NCBI GenBank assembly: GCA_002281005.1
Contig: NCFD01000014.1
Location: 1 to 10,957, forward strand
Direction of reading: 5' to 3'
DNA length: 10,957 bases
Source: Acidocella sp. 35-58-6
Lineage (GTDB): Bacteria; Pseudomonadota; Alphaproteobacteria; Acetobacterales; Acetobacteraceae
Of the stretch, positions 1 to 6,154 are shown piece by piece. Below the pieces are notes generated by a model. The model was not told the origin of the DNA, did not search any database, and saw only the letters and a list, made by a program, of their open reading frames with translations. The position numbers and the translations under genes were made by a program. How positions within the stretch are numbered: position 1 is the first letter of the stretch; each line of letters opens with the position of its first letter.

Positions 1-1891
1 CATCCGCGCCAAGCTCAGGCAGCAGATTAATCAAGGCGCGCCCCTTGGCCGTGGTGGTGGCTTCCGGCAGGCGCCAGACTTTCTCGCGGAAAGCTTTGCC
101 GCCCGAGGAGAAGAATAACACAAATTGATGCGTATGCGCGTTGAAGCTGCGGGTCACAACATCATCCCCGCGCGTGGAGGTGGCCGAGCGGCCACGGCCA
201 CCGCGATTCTGGGCCCGGAAAGTTTCCAACGACGTGCGCTTGATAAAGCCATCGCGCGTCAGCGTGACCACCATCTGCCCCGGTTCGATGAGGCTCTCGT
301 CATCCTGGTCCGTCTCAAGGTCCTCAATGGTGGAGCGGCGAGGTGAGGCGATTTTGGCGCGCGCTGCCAGCAACTCATCACGCATCACTTCAAGGCGGCG
401 CAGACGCGAGCCGATAATATCCAAAAGCTCGCCGATGCGGGTGGCTACTTCGGTCAACTCGGCCTGGATTTTCTCGCGCTCCAACCCGGTCAAACGAGCC
501 AGACGTAATTCCAGAATCCCGCGCGCCTGCGCTTCGGTCAGACGCATGGTGTTGTCGGCTCTAATCGTGTTGCCAACATCATCGATCAGCGCCAGCAAAG
601 GTGCCACATCTTCCGCCGGCCAGTCCCTGTCCATCAACGCCGTGCGGGCGGTGGCGGCATCCGGGCTGGCGCGAATGATCCTGATCACTTCATCAATATT
701 CGCAACCGCGGTGGCGAGACCCACAAGTAGATGCGCCCGGTCACGCGCCTTGTTCAACTCAAATCGGGCGCGGCGCAGAATCACTACCTCGCGGAATTCC
801 ACGAAGCAGTTCAGCGCATCCTTCAGCCCCATTTGGCGCGGCCGGCCTTTATCAAGCGCCAGCATGTTGATGCCAAAACTGGTCTGTAAATTGGTGAAAC
901 GATAAAGCTGGTTCAGCACCACCTCGCCGGTGGCATCGCGCTTGAGTTCCACGACAATGCGCATGCCCTCGCGGTCACTCTCATCGCGCAAATCGGCAAT
1001 ACCTTCGATATCCTTGGCCCGCACCAGCTCGGCAATGCGCTCCAGCAACACCGATTTATTCACCTGATACGGAATTTCAGAGATAATAATCGCGTCACGG
1101 TCTTTACGAATTTGTTCAATGGTCGCGCGGGCGCGAATCGTAATCGAACCGCGGCCCGTCTCAAAAGCATTCCGAATACCCGAGCGCCCCAGAATAATAC
1201 CAGCAGTCGGAAAATCCGGCCCCGGCACAATCTGCATCAGGGCTTCCAAAGTAATATCCGGGTCCGCAATCAACGCCAGCGTGGCATCCACAATCTCGGT
1301 GGGATTATGCGGCGGAATGTTGGTGGCCATGCCTACCGCAATGCCGTTCGAGCCATTGATCAGCAGGTTGGGGTATGCCGCAGGCAGAACCTTCGGCTCC
1401 TGCTCGCTCTCGTCATAGTTGGGCTGGAAATCGACGGTGTCCTTGTCGATATCCTCCAGCAGCAGCATCGCCGCCGCCCCTAGACGCATTTCAGTGTAAC
1501 GCATGGCCGCCGGCATATCGCCGTCAATCGAGCCAAAATTGCCCTGACCATCGATCAGCGGCAGCCGCATCGAGAAATCCTGCGCCATCCGCACAGCCGC
1601 CAGATAAATCGCGCTGTCGCCATGCGGGTGATATTTACCCATCACCTCACCGGTCATACGGGCTGACTTACGGTAAGGCTTATCCGGCGTGTTACCGGAC
1701 TCATTCATGGCAAACAAAATGCGCCGATGCACCGGCTTCAGCCCATCCCTTGCATCCGGTAAGGCACGCGAAACAATGACCGACATCGCGTAATCCAGGT
1801 AGGATTTACGCATCTCCTGCTCAATCGAGACAGGCTCCGAGCCACCCCGCGGCAGGGGTCCGGCGTCAGGTTCGTCCGTTGTATCGCTCAT
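1..1891 (-). CDS. gyrA: DNA gyrase subunit A, C-terminal part cut off by the window edge
   Basis: This is the breakage-reunion subunit of DNA gyrase, the A2B2 type II topoisomerase that puts negative supercoils into DNA. The ATG at 1891 follows an in-frame TGA (1900-1898), so the start is firm although no clear Shine-Dalgarno is seen. 630 codons are visible. The start reads [11 protein letters not shown], then the conserved [20 protein letters not shown] block and [10 protein letters not shown]. The catalytic tyrosine is Tyr132 in RYTE (E. coli Tyr122). The quinolone region [19 protein letters not shown] has Ser93 (E. coli Ser83) but Leu97 where E. coli has Asp87. A GyrA-box-like QNRGGRG (consensus QRRGGKG) at residues 561-567 opens the DNA-wrapping beta-pinwheel, which is truncated by the edge. 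GyrA is preferred over ParC because of this box and the N-terminus. Confidence 0.98.
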   Translation of the reverse strand, partial: MSDTTDEPDAGPLPRGGSEPVSIEQEMRKSYLDYAMSVIVSRALPDARDGLKPVHRRILFAMNESGNTPDKPYRKSARMTGEVMGKYHPHGDSAIYLAAVRMAQDFSMRLPLIDGQGNFGSIDGDMPAAMRYTEMRLGAAAMLLLEDIDKDTVDFQPNYDESEQEPKVLPAAYPNLLINGSNGIAVGMATNIPPHNPTEIVDATLALIADPDITLEALMQIVPGPDFPTAGIILGRSGIRNAFETGRGSITIRARATIEQIRKDRDAIIISEIPYQVNKSVLLERIAELVRAKDIEGIADLRDESDREGMRIVVELKRDATGEVVLNQLYRFTNLQTSFGINMLALDKGRPRQMGLKDALNCFVEFREVVILRRARFELNKARDRAHLLVGLATAVANIDEVIRIIRASPDAATARTALMDRDWPAEDVAPLLALIDDVGNTIRADNTMRLTEAQARGILELRLARLTGLEREKIQAELTEVATRIGELLDIIGSRLRRLEVMRDELLAARAKIASPRRSTIEDLETDQDDESLIEPGQMVVTLTRDGFIKRTSLETFRAQNRGGRGRSATSTRGDDVVTRSFNAHTHQFVLFFSSGGKAFREKVWRLPEATTTAKGRALINLLPELGAD

Positions 1892-2148
1892 ATCAGGTCA
1901 GGTTCGGAGAGGCTGGGGCGCGCATGGTGGCAAAAGAGTCGCCAGGAGGCGCGTAACACACTGAATTCATTAAAGAAAATATCCTAAAACCGTCAGTAAT
2001 CATAGTCATTTTGGCCAAAAAGTCAAATTCGAGGCAGTTTGTCCAGGGTCGGCAGGCCGCTGCCGCAAAGCACCTAAATCCCAGTTGCGCTTGTGGAGGA
2101 CCCGCTTGTTTGGCAATGGTCATCACAATAAAATACCTGGAGCGTAGA
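1892..2148. other. Divergent intergenic region between gyrA and the ABC transporter operon
   Basis: About 257 bases separate the two divergent starts. It holds the gyrA promoter (1999-2026) and the ribosome binding site of the binding-protein gene (GGAG at 2139-2142). For the plus strand the best promoter-like pair is TTGTTT (2106-2111), 17 bases, TAAAAT (2129-2134); this would leave almost no leader, so it is doubtful. No complete THI-box (TPP riboswitch), other riboswitch or small gene could be recognised here. Confidence 0.5.
1999..2026 (-). promoter_or_regulatory. Sigma-70-type promoter of gyrA
   Basis: Read on the minus strand there is a -35 box TTGACT (2026-2021), a 16-base spacer and a -10 box TATGAT (2004-1999); each differs from consensus at one base. 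Transcription would begin near 1992 and give gyrA a leader of about 100 bases. The spacer contains the perfect 12-base palindrome TTTTGGCCAAAA (2009-2020), which may bind a regulator or simply be chance. No other promoter of similar quality is visible upstream of gyrA. Confidence 0.7.
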
Positions 2149-3099
2149 ATGTCGTTATCCCGCCGGTCTGTTCTGGCCGCCACCGCCGCCCTGCCATTGG
2201 CCACACTGGCGCAGGCCGACACGCCAAAATTCACAGTCTTACTGGATTGGTTCGTCAACCCTGATCACGCGCCACTATTTGCGGCCAAATATATTGGTGC
2301 ATTCGCCGCGGCTGGGCTGAACGTGGACATCATCGCACCGACCGACCCGGATATCCCCCCCCGGATGGTGGCCGCTAAAAAAGCCGATATTGCGTTATCC
2401 TACCAAACCCAGCTTTACCTGTTATGCGACCAGGGGTTGCCGCTGCGCCGCACCGGTACGCTGATCAACCAGCCATTGAACACGTTGATGGCACTTGGAA
2501 CATCCGGCATCACCAAAATATCCGACCTGAAAGGCCGCAAGATTGGTTATTCTGTCGCGGGTGTGGAAGATGTGTTGATCGGCACGATGCTCGGTTCAGC
2601 CGGACTGTCGCTGCACGATGTCACGCTGGTCAATGTCAATTTCAACCTGGTCACTGCGCTGATCTCCAAGGAAGTCGATGCGGTGATCGGCGGCTACCGC
2701 AACTTCGAAGAAAATGAACTTAAGGAAAAAGGCTTCAACCCGGTGGTATTCCTGCCCGAGGATTACGGCGTGCCGGCTTCGGACGAGCTGATCTTGATGT
2801 CAAACGCCGGCGCCCTAAACGACCCGCGCCTGCCGAAATTTCTGAACGCCGTGAAAAAAGGCGGCGATGCGCTTCGTAAAGACCCGCAAGGCATGTGGGA
2901 AAAATTCATCGCCGATCAGGCCAGCCTGAATGATACACTAAACAAAACCGCGTGGTTCCAGAGCGTGCCGTACTTTGCCGCCAACCCGTTCTATTTGGAT
3001 GTAAAGCGCTACAGCACCTATCGCGACTTTATGTTCGCCAAGGGTTTAATCAAACATAAAGGTGACGTCTCCGCCTATGCGGTGACCATTCCGGCGTGA
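2149..3099 (+). CDS. thiY: ThiY-like ABC transporter periplasmic substrate-binding protein (NMT1/THI5 family)
   Basis: Predicted periplasmic receptor of 316 residues that delivers a pyrimidine-type ligand, by homology a thiamine pyrimidine precursor, to the permease two genes downstream. ATG 2149 is chosen because GGAG lies 6 bases upstream and it places an export signal at the N-terminus; an open frame continues upstream but has no such signal. The signal MSLSRRSVLAATAALPLATLAQA carries the twin-arginine pattern SRRSVLA, with cleavage likely after AQA (residue 23). The mature start contains DWFVNPDHAPLFAAKY, typical of NMT1/THI5-like binding proteins, followed by ADIALSYQTQ, ISDLKGRKIGYSVAG and VDAVIGGYRNFE, all in the usual family order. 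It overlaps the ATPase start by GTGA. A substrate other than hydroxymethylpyrimidine, such as riboflavin or a nucleobase, is possible because related receptors differ in ligand and no TPP riboswitch was found. Confidence 0.85.
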   Translation: MSLSRRSVLAATAALPLATLAQADTPKFTVLLDWFVNPDHAPLFAAKYIGAFAAAGLNVDIIAPTDPDIPPRMVAAKKADIALSYQTQLYLLCDQGLPLRRTGTLINQPLNTLMALGTSGITKISDLKGRKIGYSVAGVEDVLIGTMLGSAGLSLHDVTLVNVNFNLVTALISKEVDAVIGGYRNFEENELKEKGFNPVVFLPEDYGVPASDELILMSNAGALNDPRLPKFLNAVKKGGDALRKDPQGMWEKFIADQASLNDTLNKTAWFQSVPYFAANPFYLDVKRYSTYRDFMFAKGLIKHKGDVSAYAVTIPA

Positions 3100-3818
3100 G
3101 CCCCTGCCCGTCACTGTATGTCCAGAACCTGGCTTTGCATTATGGCGGGCAGACTATTTTTGAGAATCTGAACCTCACGATTCAGTCGGGCCAGTTGGTA
3201 GCTTTGCTCGGGCCAAGTGGCGTTGGAAAAACCAGCCTGCTGCGAATCATTGCAGGACTGGAAGTGCCGTATGCGGGGCAAGTGACAGCCTCTGACCATG
3301 CCCCGCTGAGCGGACGCATCGCCTACATGGCGCAACAGGACTTACTACTGCCATGGGCCCGCGTGATTGATAACGTGATGCTCGGTGCCAAGCTGCGCGG
3401 AATGAAACCCGAGCCTGACCGCGCGATGAATTTGCTGGAGCGCGTTGGGTTGGCTGAACGTGCCAAAGCTTTGCCTACTGAACTTTCCGGCGGTATGCGA
3501 CAGCGGGTGGCCATCGCCCGCACTTTATATGAAGCACGCCCGATCGTGTTGATGGACGAGCCTTTCTCCGCCCTCGATGCCATCACCCGCACCAAAATCC
3601 AGGACCTCGCCGCAGAGTTACTGGCAGGCTGCACCACGCTGCTGATTACGCATGACCCAATGGAAGCGTGCCGGATCAGTCATCATCTGGTGGTACTCAC
3701 CGGCGCCCCAGCGCGGCTCGGTGCCCCGGTTGAAGTGCCCGGCATACCGCCAAGAGCGCCCGATAATCTGCAGGTATTGCAGACTCAGGCTGACCTTTTA
3801 CGGATGCTGGCGCAATGA
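3096..3818 (+). CDS. thiZ: ABC transporter ATP-binding protein (ThiZ-like)
   Basis: Cytoplasmic ATPase of 240 residues that powers the importer. All ABC motifs are intact: Walker A GPSGVGKT (39-46), Q-loop in MAQQDLLLPW (Gln80), signature LSGGMRQRVAIAR (130-142), Walker B IVLMDEP (150-156) with catalytic Glu155, D-loop SALD (158-161) and H-loop His186 in LLITHD. The LLPW after the Q-loop is typical of the nitrate/taurine/thiamine-precursor (TauB/SsuB/ThiZ) branch. The start is GTG 3096, overlapping the TGA stop of the binding-protein gene in GTGA, which implies translational coupling; the end overlaps the permease start as ATGA. The exact substrate cannot be read from this subunit. Confidence 0.88.
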   Translation: MSPCPSLYVQNLALHYGGQTIFENLNLTIQSGQLVALLGPSGVGKTSLLRIIAGLEVPYAGQVTASDHAPLSGRIAYMAQQDLLLPWARVIDNVMLGAKLRGMKPEPDRAMNLLERVGLAERAKALPTELSGGMRQRVAIARTLYEARPIVLMDEPFSALDAITRTKIQDLAAELLAGCTTLLITHDPMEACRISHHLVVLTGAPARLGAPVEVPGIPPRAPDNLQVLQTQADLLRMLAQ

Positions 3819-4561
3819 GGGGGGTCATCACCTTCGCCGTATTTCTCATCGTGTGGTGGGCGGTCACGCAATTCTGTCCGGTGCCGCCTTACATGCTGCC
3901 CACCCCGCAATCGGTAGCCGCCGCCCTGGTCGCGCAGCGAAATTTGCTGTTCGACAATACGCTGGTCACACTTGCCGAAATTCTGCTCGGCCTGTTCTTC
4001 GGCACATTACTCGGTGCTCTGGCCGCATTAACCATGGCCGCCTTGCCCCCCGTGCAGCGCTGGTTAATGCCGGTGCTGGTGCTAAGCCAGGCGATACCCG
4101 TATTCGCCCTCGCCCCCTTGCTAGTGCTGTGGTTTGGGTTTGGCATGACCTCCAAAATCATCATGACCATTTTGGTGATTTTCTTCCCCGTCACCGCTTC
4201 ATTAGCAGATGGGCTGCGCCTTACCGAACCAGGCTGGCTCGACATGGCTGCTGCCATGAACGCCTCGCGACTCTCAGCCCTCTGCCATATCCGCCTACCC
4301 GCGGCGCTGCCATCATTTGCTTCCGGCTTGCGCGTCGCCACGGCACTGGCACCCATCGGCGCCATCATCGGTGAATGGGTTGGAGCATCCTCAGGGCTTG
4401 GCTATGTTATGATCAACGCCAATGCCCGGATCCAAACCGACGTCATGTTCGCCGCCTTGTTCGTGCTTTGCGTCTTGGCGGTTCTGCTCTTCACCATTGT
4501 CGACCGTGCTTTGCGCCATCTAATTTACTGGGCACCTGACAGCCGGAGGGGCGTTTCATGA
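3815..4561 (+). CDS. thiX: ABC transporter inner-membrane permease (ThiX-like, BPD_transp_1)
   Basis: Integral membrane permease of 248 residues; as a homodimer it would form the channel of the importer. It starts at the ATG inside the ATGA overlap with the ATPase gene. Hydrophobic segments are visible near residues 4-18, 54-76, 84-107, 113-131, 180-198 and 208-230, fitting about six membrane spans. The cytoplasmic coupling loop (EAA loop) reads MAAAMNASRLSALCHIRLPAALP at about 143-165: the end is canonical (RLPAALP), but the usual glutamate and glycine of EAA---G are replaced by Met/Ala and Asn, as happens in some members of the TauC/SsuC/ThiX class. The gene overlaps the deoxyribosyltransferase gene by ATGA. 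Confidence 0.87.
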   Translation: MRGVITFAVFLIVWWAVTQFCPVPPYMLPTPQSVAAALVAQRNLLFDNTLVTLAEILLGLFFGTLLGALAALTMAALPPVQRWLMPVLVLSQAIPVFALAPLLVLWFGFGMTSKIIMTILVIFFPVTASLADGLRLTEPGWLDMAAAMNASRLSALCHIRLPAALPSFASGLRVATALAPIGAIIGEWVGASSGLGYVMINANARIQTDVMFAALFVLCVLAVLLFTIVDRALRHLIYWAPDSRRGVS

Positions 4562-5109
4562 AAGCCTATCTCGCCGGGCCTGATGTCTTTCTTCCCAACG
4601 CGGCGCAGAATGCAGCGGCAAAAATCAAAATCTGTGCCGCACATGGGTTGATCGGCAAAGCTCCCCTTGAGGATGTCACACAAATCTCCACAGGCCCGCC
4701 GGCCGATATGTGGCGCGCGATCTTCCGCAAAGATATCGAGATGATGGAAGCGTGTGACCTTATCATCGCCAACCTGACACCATTTCGCGGCGCCTCAGCC
4801 GATGCAGGCACACTTGTTGAACTCGGCTGGTTTTTGGGCCGCCAAAAACCAGTGTTTGGATACTCCAACTGCGCGGCATTATTCTCTGAGCGCAGCCAGG
4901 CGCAGCAGGCCGCCGTACCCGACCTTATAGCCTCAGTGGCCGTGGAAGACTTCGGACTACCCGACAATCTGATGGTTCCAGGCGCGGTTGAACTGGGAGG
5001 CGGGCTATCGATAACGCTGCCACCGGATGGCCTAACCCGGCCCTTCGACGCCCTTGATATTTTCGAGATATGTGTAGCTCAAGCGGCGCGGCGGCTCGGC
5101 CTCACTTAA
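4558..5109 (+). CDS. Nucleoside 2-deoxyribosyltransferase family protein
   Basis: Cytoplasmic enzyme of 183 residues, the usual family length (Pfam Nuc_deoxyrib_tr). Relatives exchange the base of 2'-deoxynucleosides through a glycosyl-enzyme, or hydrolyse the N-glycosidic bond of modified nucleotides. Visible motifs are N-terminal AYLAGPDVF with Tyr4, Asp67 in CDLIIANLTPFRG, and SADAGTLVELGW with Asp82 and the likely nucleophile Glu88; the Asp82/Glu88 spacing of six matches Asp92/Glu98 of the Lactobacillus enzyme. A strong ribosome site GGAGGG (4545-4550) sits 7 bases before the ATG, which also overlaps the permease stop (ATGA). Being the last gene of the transporter operon, it probably processes the imported compound; whether it is transferase or hydrolase cannot be decided from sequence. 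Confidence 0.88.
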   Translation: MKAYLAGPDVFLPNAAQNAAAKIKICAAHGLIGKAPLEDVTQISTGPPADMWRAIFRKDIEMMEACDLIIANLTPFRGASADAGTLVELGWFLGRQKPVFGYSNCAALFSERSQAQQAAVPDLIASVAVEDFGLPDNLMVPGAVELGGGLSITLPPDGLTRPFDALDIFEICVAQAARRLGLT

Positions 5110-5158
5110 AACACCATGCCGCCCGGCAACGAAACTACCCGCCCCCATACGTGAGGCC
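5098..5158. repeat. Long-loop inverted repeat at the 3' end of the transporter operon
   Basis: GGCCTCAC (5098-5105, covering the last codons of the deoxyribosyltransferase) is perfectly complementary to GTGAGGCC (5151-5158). The 45-base interval holds a smaller hairpin, TGCC/GGCA (5117-5120 and 5125-5128). It lies between two convergent units (operon end and tRNA-Arg 3' end). It may protect 3' ends or help end transcription, but there is no good U-run in the plus direction; on the minus strand a TTTT occurs some bases after the inner hairpin. Low certainty. Confidence 0.35.
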
Positions 5159-5170
5159 ATTCAAATAATT

Positions 5171-5247
5171 TGGTGCGCCCTGGTGGATTCGAACCACCGG
5201 CCTCAAGATTAGAAGTCTCGTGCTCTATCCAACTGAGCTAAGGGCGC
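5171..5247 (-). tRNA. tRNA-Arg, anticodon TCT
   Basis: A complete cloverleaf can be folded: acceptor stem GCGCCCT with AGGGCGC, D-arm with TTAGCTCAGTTGGATAGAGC, anticodon stem CGAGA/TCTTG enclosing loop CTTCTAA (anticodon TCT, read UCU), and T-arm GGTGG TTCGAAT CCACC. The discriminator base is A and the 3' CCA is encoded (5173-5171). It reads AGA/AGG codons. Its 5' end is only 10 bases after the stop of the complex I subunit gene, so it is probably cut from the same transcript. Confidence 0.97.
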
Positions 5248-5257
5248 TGAAGGCAGG

Positions 5258-5563
5258 CTAATGAGTCCAGTTTTCCTTGCGGTCGGCACGGAAATTATCC
5301 GCATAGGCTTTGGGCTTGGTGACACGCACGGTTGGAATTTCCAGATCATATGAAATCCCGTGCGCCTGCGCATAAGCAATCGCGGCCTCTCTGGTATCGA
5401 AGCTCAACCGCACCTGGCTCAGCATGTCGTCACTACCGGTCCAGCCCATCAGCGGGTCACGGATTTTGGCCGCATTCGGCTCAAATTCTAAAACCCAGCG
5501 ATACGTTTTGGCCGTACCAGACTGCATGGCCGACCGGGGAGGAAGAAAAATACGTGGCCGCAT
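5258..5563 (-). CDS. NDUFS4-like ETC complex I accessory subunit
   Basis: Small protein of 101 residues matching the ETC complex I subunit conserved region (NDUFS4, 18 kDa subunit of NADH:ubiquinone oxidoreductase), an accessory subunit found in alphaproteobacteria and mitochondria. Characteristic stretches are [18 protein letters not shown] (13-30), [11 protein letters not shown] (36-46), the [16 protein letters not shown] block (55-70) and the ending [18 protein letters not shown]. It would act at the matrix-arm/cytoplasmic side of complex I near the NADH-oxidising module. The ATG at 5563 has AAGGA about 8 bases upstream. It is squeezed between tRNA-Pro (17 bases upstream) and tRNA-Arg (10 bases downstream), leaving no room for a separate promoter unless it lies inside the tRNA gene. 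Confidence 0.93.
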   Translation of the reverse strand: MRPRIFLPPRSAMQSGTAKTYRWVLEFEPNAAKIRDPLMGWTGSDDMLSQVRLSFDTREAAIAYAQAHGISYDLEIPTVRVTKPKAYADNFRADRKENWTH

Positions 5564-5580
5564 ACTGCAATTCCTTCATA

Positions 5581-5657
5581 TGGTCGGGGCGCCCGGATTC
5601 GAACCGGGGGCCTCTTGTACCCAAAACAAGCGCGCTACCAGGCTGCGCCACGCCCCG
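5581..5657 (-). tRNA. tRNA-Pro, anticodon TGG
   Basis: A full cloverleaf is visible: acceptor CGGGGCG with CGCCCCG, D-arm TGGCGCAGCCTGGTAGCGC, anticodon stem CTTGT/ACAAG enclosing TTTGGGT (anticodon TGG, read UGG), and T-arm CCCGG TTCGAAT CCGGG. Discriminator A is followed by encoded CCA (5583-5581). The 5' C of the acceptor is typical of tRNA-Pro. It sits 14 bases after the DUF192 stop codon and 17 bases before the complex I subunit start. Confidence 0.97.
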
Positions 5658-5666
5658 CCATGGGGC
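5652..5666 (-). promoter_or_regulatory. Possible leader hairpin competing with the tRNA-Pro acceptor stem
   Basis: On the minus strand the leader bases GCCCC (5666-5662) are complementary to GGGGC (5656-5652) inside the 5' acceptor strand of tRNA-Pro, with a 5-base loop. The precursor could thus pair its leader with the acceptor strand instead of the 3' side. This may affect 5' processing or simply reflect GC-rich sequence; there is no U-run, so it is not a terminator. Confidence 0.25.
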
Positions 5667-5671
5667 ACGGC

Positions 5672-6154
5672 TTAGCCTCCGGGAAACTGCTTGGCAATCA
5701 CCTTATCCCCAACATTGATATTCTCTGCCGCCGTAATACCCGCCTGCAGCTCCAAAGTGGCCAAAACCGGCACGCCGCTTGAAATATCACGCAGGCTGTA
5801 AGGCACCGTATTTTCAGCAATGGCCTTGATGGTTCCGTCGGCGCCGATGAACACCATATCAAGGGGCGCTATGGTGTTTTTCATCCACATCTCAGAAACT
5901 TGCGGTTGCGGCCACGGAAACAACATGCCCGAATCAGCAGGCACAACCGGGCGGAACATTAAGCCGGTATCCTGTTGCTGCGTGGTTGCGGCCACTTCAA
6001 CATTAAATATATGGCTTTTGCCGTCGTCGGAGATAATTGTGAGCTGCTCGGTGGGCAATTTCGGCTGAGGGCCCGTTGGATCATCCGATTCGGCATATGC
6101 GATGCCCGTTACCATCACCAAAACAGCCGCCACCAAAGCTAATTTCATACGCAT
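5672..6154 (-). CDS. Exported DUF192 family protein
   Basis: Protein of 160 residues belonging to DUF192 (PF02643), a small beta-rich family without an established biochemical role. The N-terminus [21 protein letters not shown] is a clear Sec signal peptide, with cleavage likely after AYA (residue 21), so the mature protein is periplasmic. Family motifs are GLMFRPVVP (64-72), GMLFPWP (76-82) and [14 protein letters not shown] (90-103). Two starts are possible: ATG 6154, or ATG 6148 which overlaps the TGA of the upstream deacetylase gene (ATGA); AAGGG lies 3 and 9 bases before them respectively, so the shorter protein (MKLALV...) is equally likely. Either start implies translational coupling to the deacetylase gene. 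Confidence 0.9.
   Translation of the reverse strand: MRMKLALVAAVLVMVTGIAYAESDDPTGPQPKLPTEQLTIISDDGKSHIFNVEVAATTQQQDTGLMFRPVVPADSGMLFPWPQPQVSEMWMKNTIAPLDMVFIGADGTIKAIAENTVPYSLRDISSGVPVLATLELQAGITAAENINVGDKVIAKQFPGG

Noticed and set aside
141..905. Long open frame on the plus strand antisense to gyrA
   Set aside because: It is rich in Arg and Ser, has no family motif and mirrors the GC-rich coding of gyrA; a shadow frame.
1880..1915. Minus-strand GAACCTGACCTGATATG resembles the 3' half of a TPP riboswitch
   Set aside because: It is upstream of gyrA, overlaps its start codon and has no CTGAGA half or stem partners; chance resemblance.
2011..2148. Upstream extension of the binding-protein frame to 2011
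   Set aside because: It would place about 46 residues before a clear twin-arginine signal peptide; ATG 2149 has a good ribosome site and gives a proper export signal.
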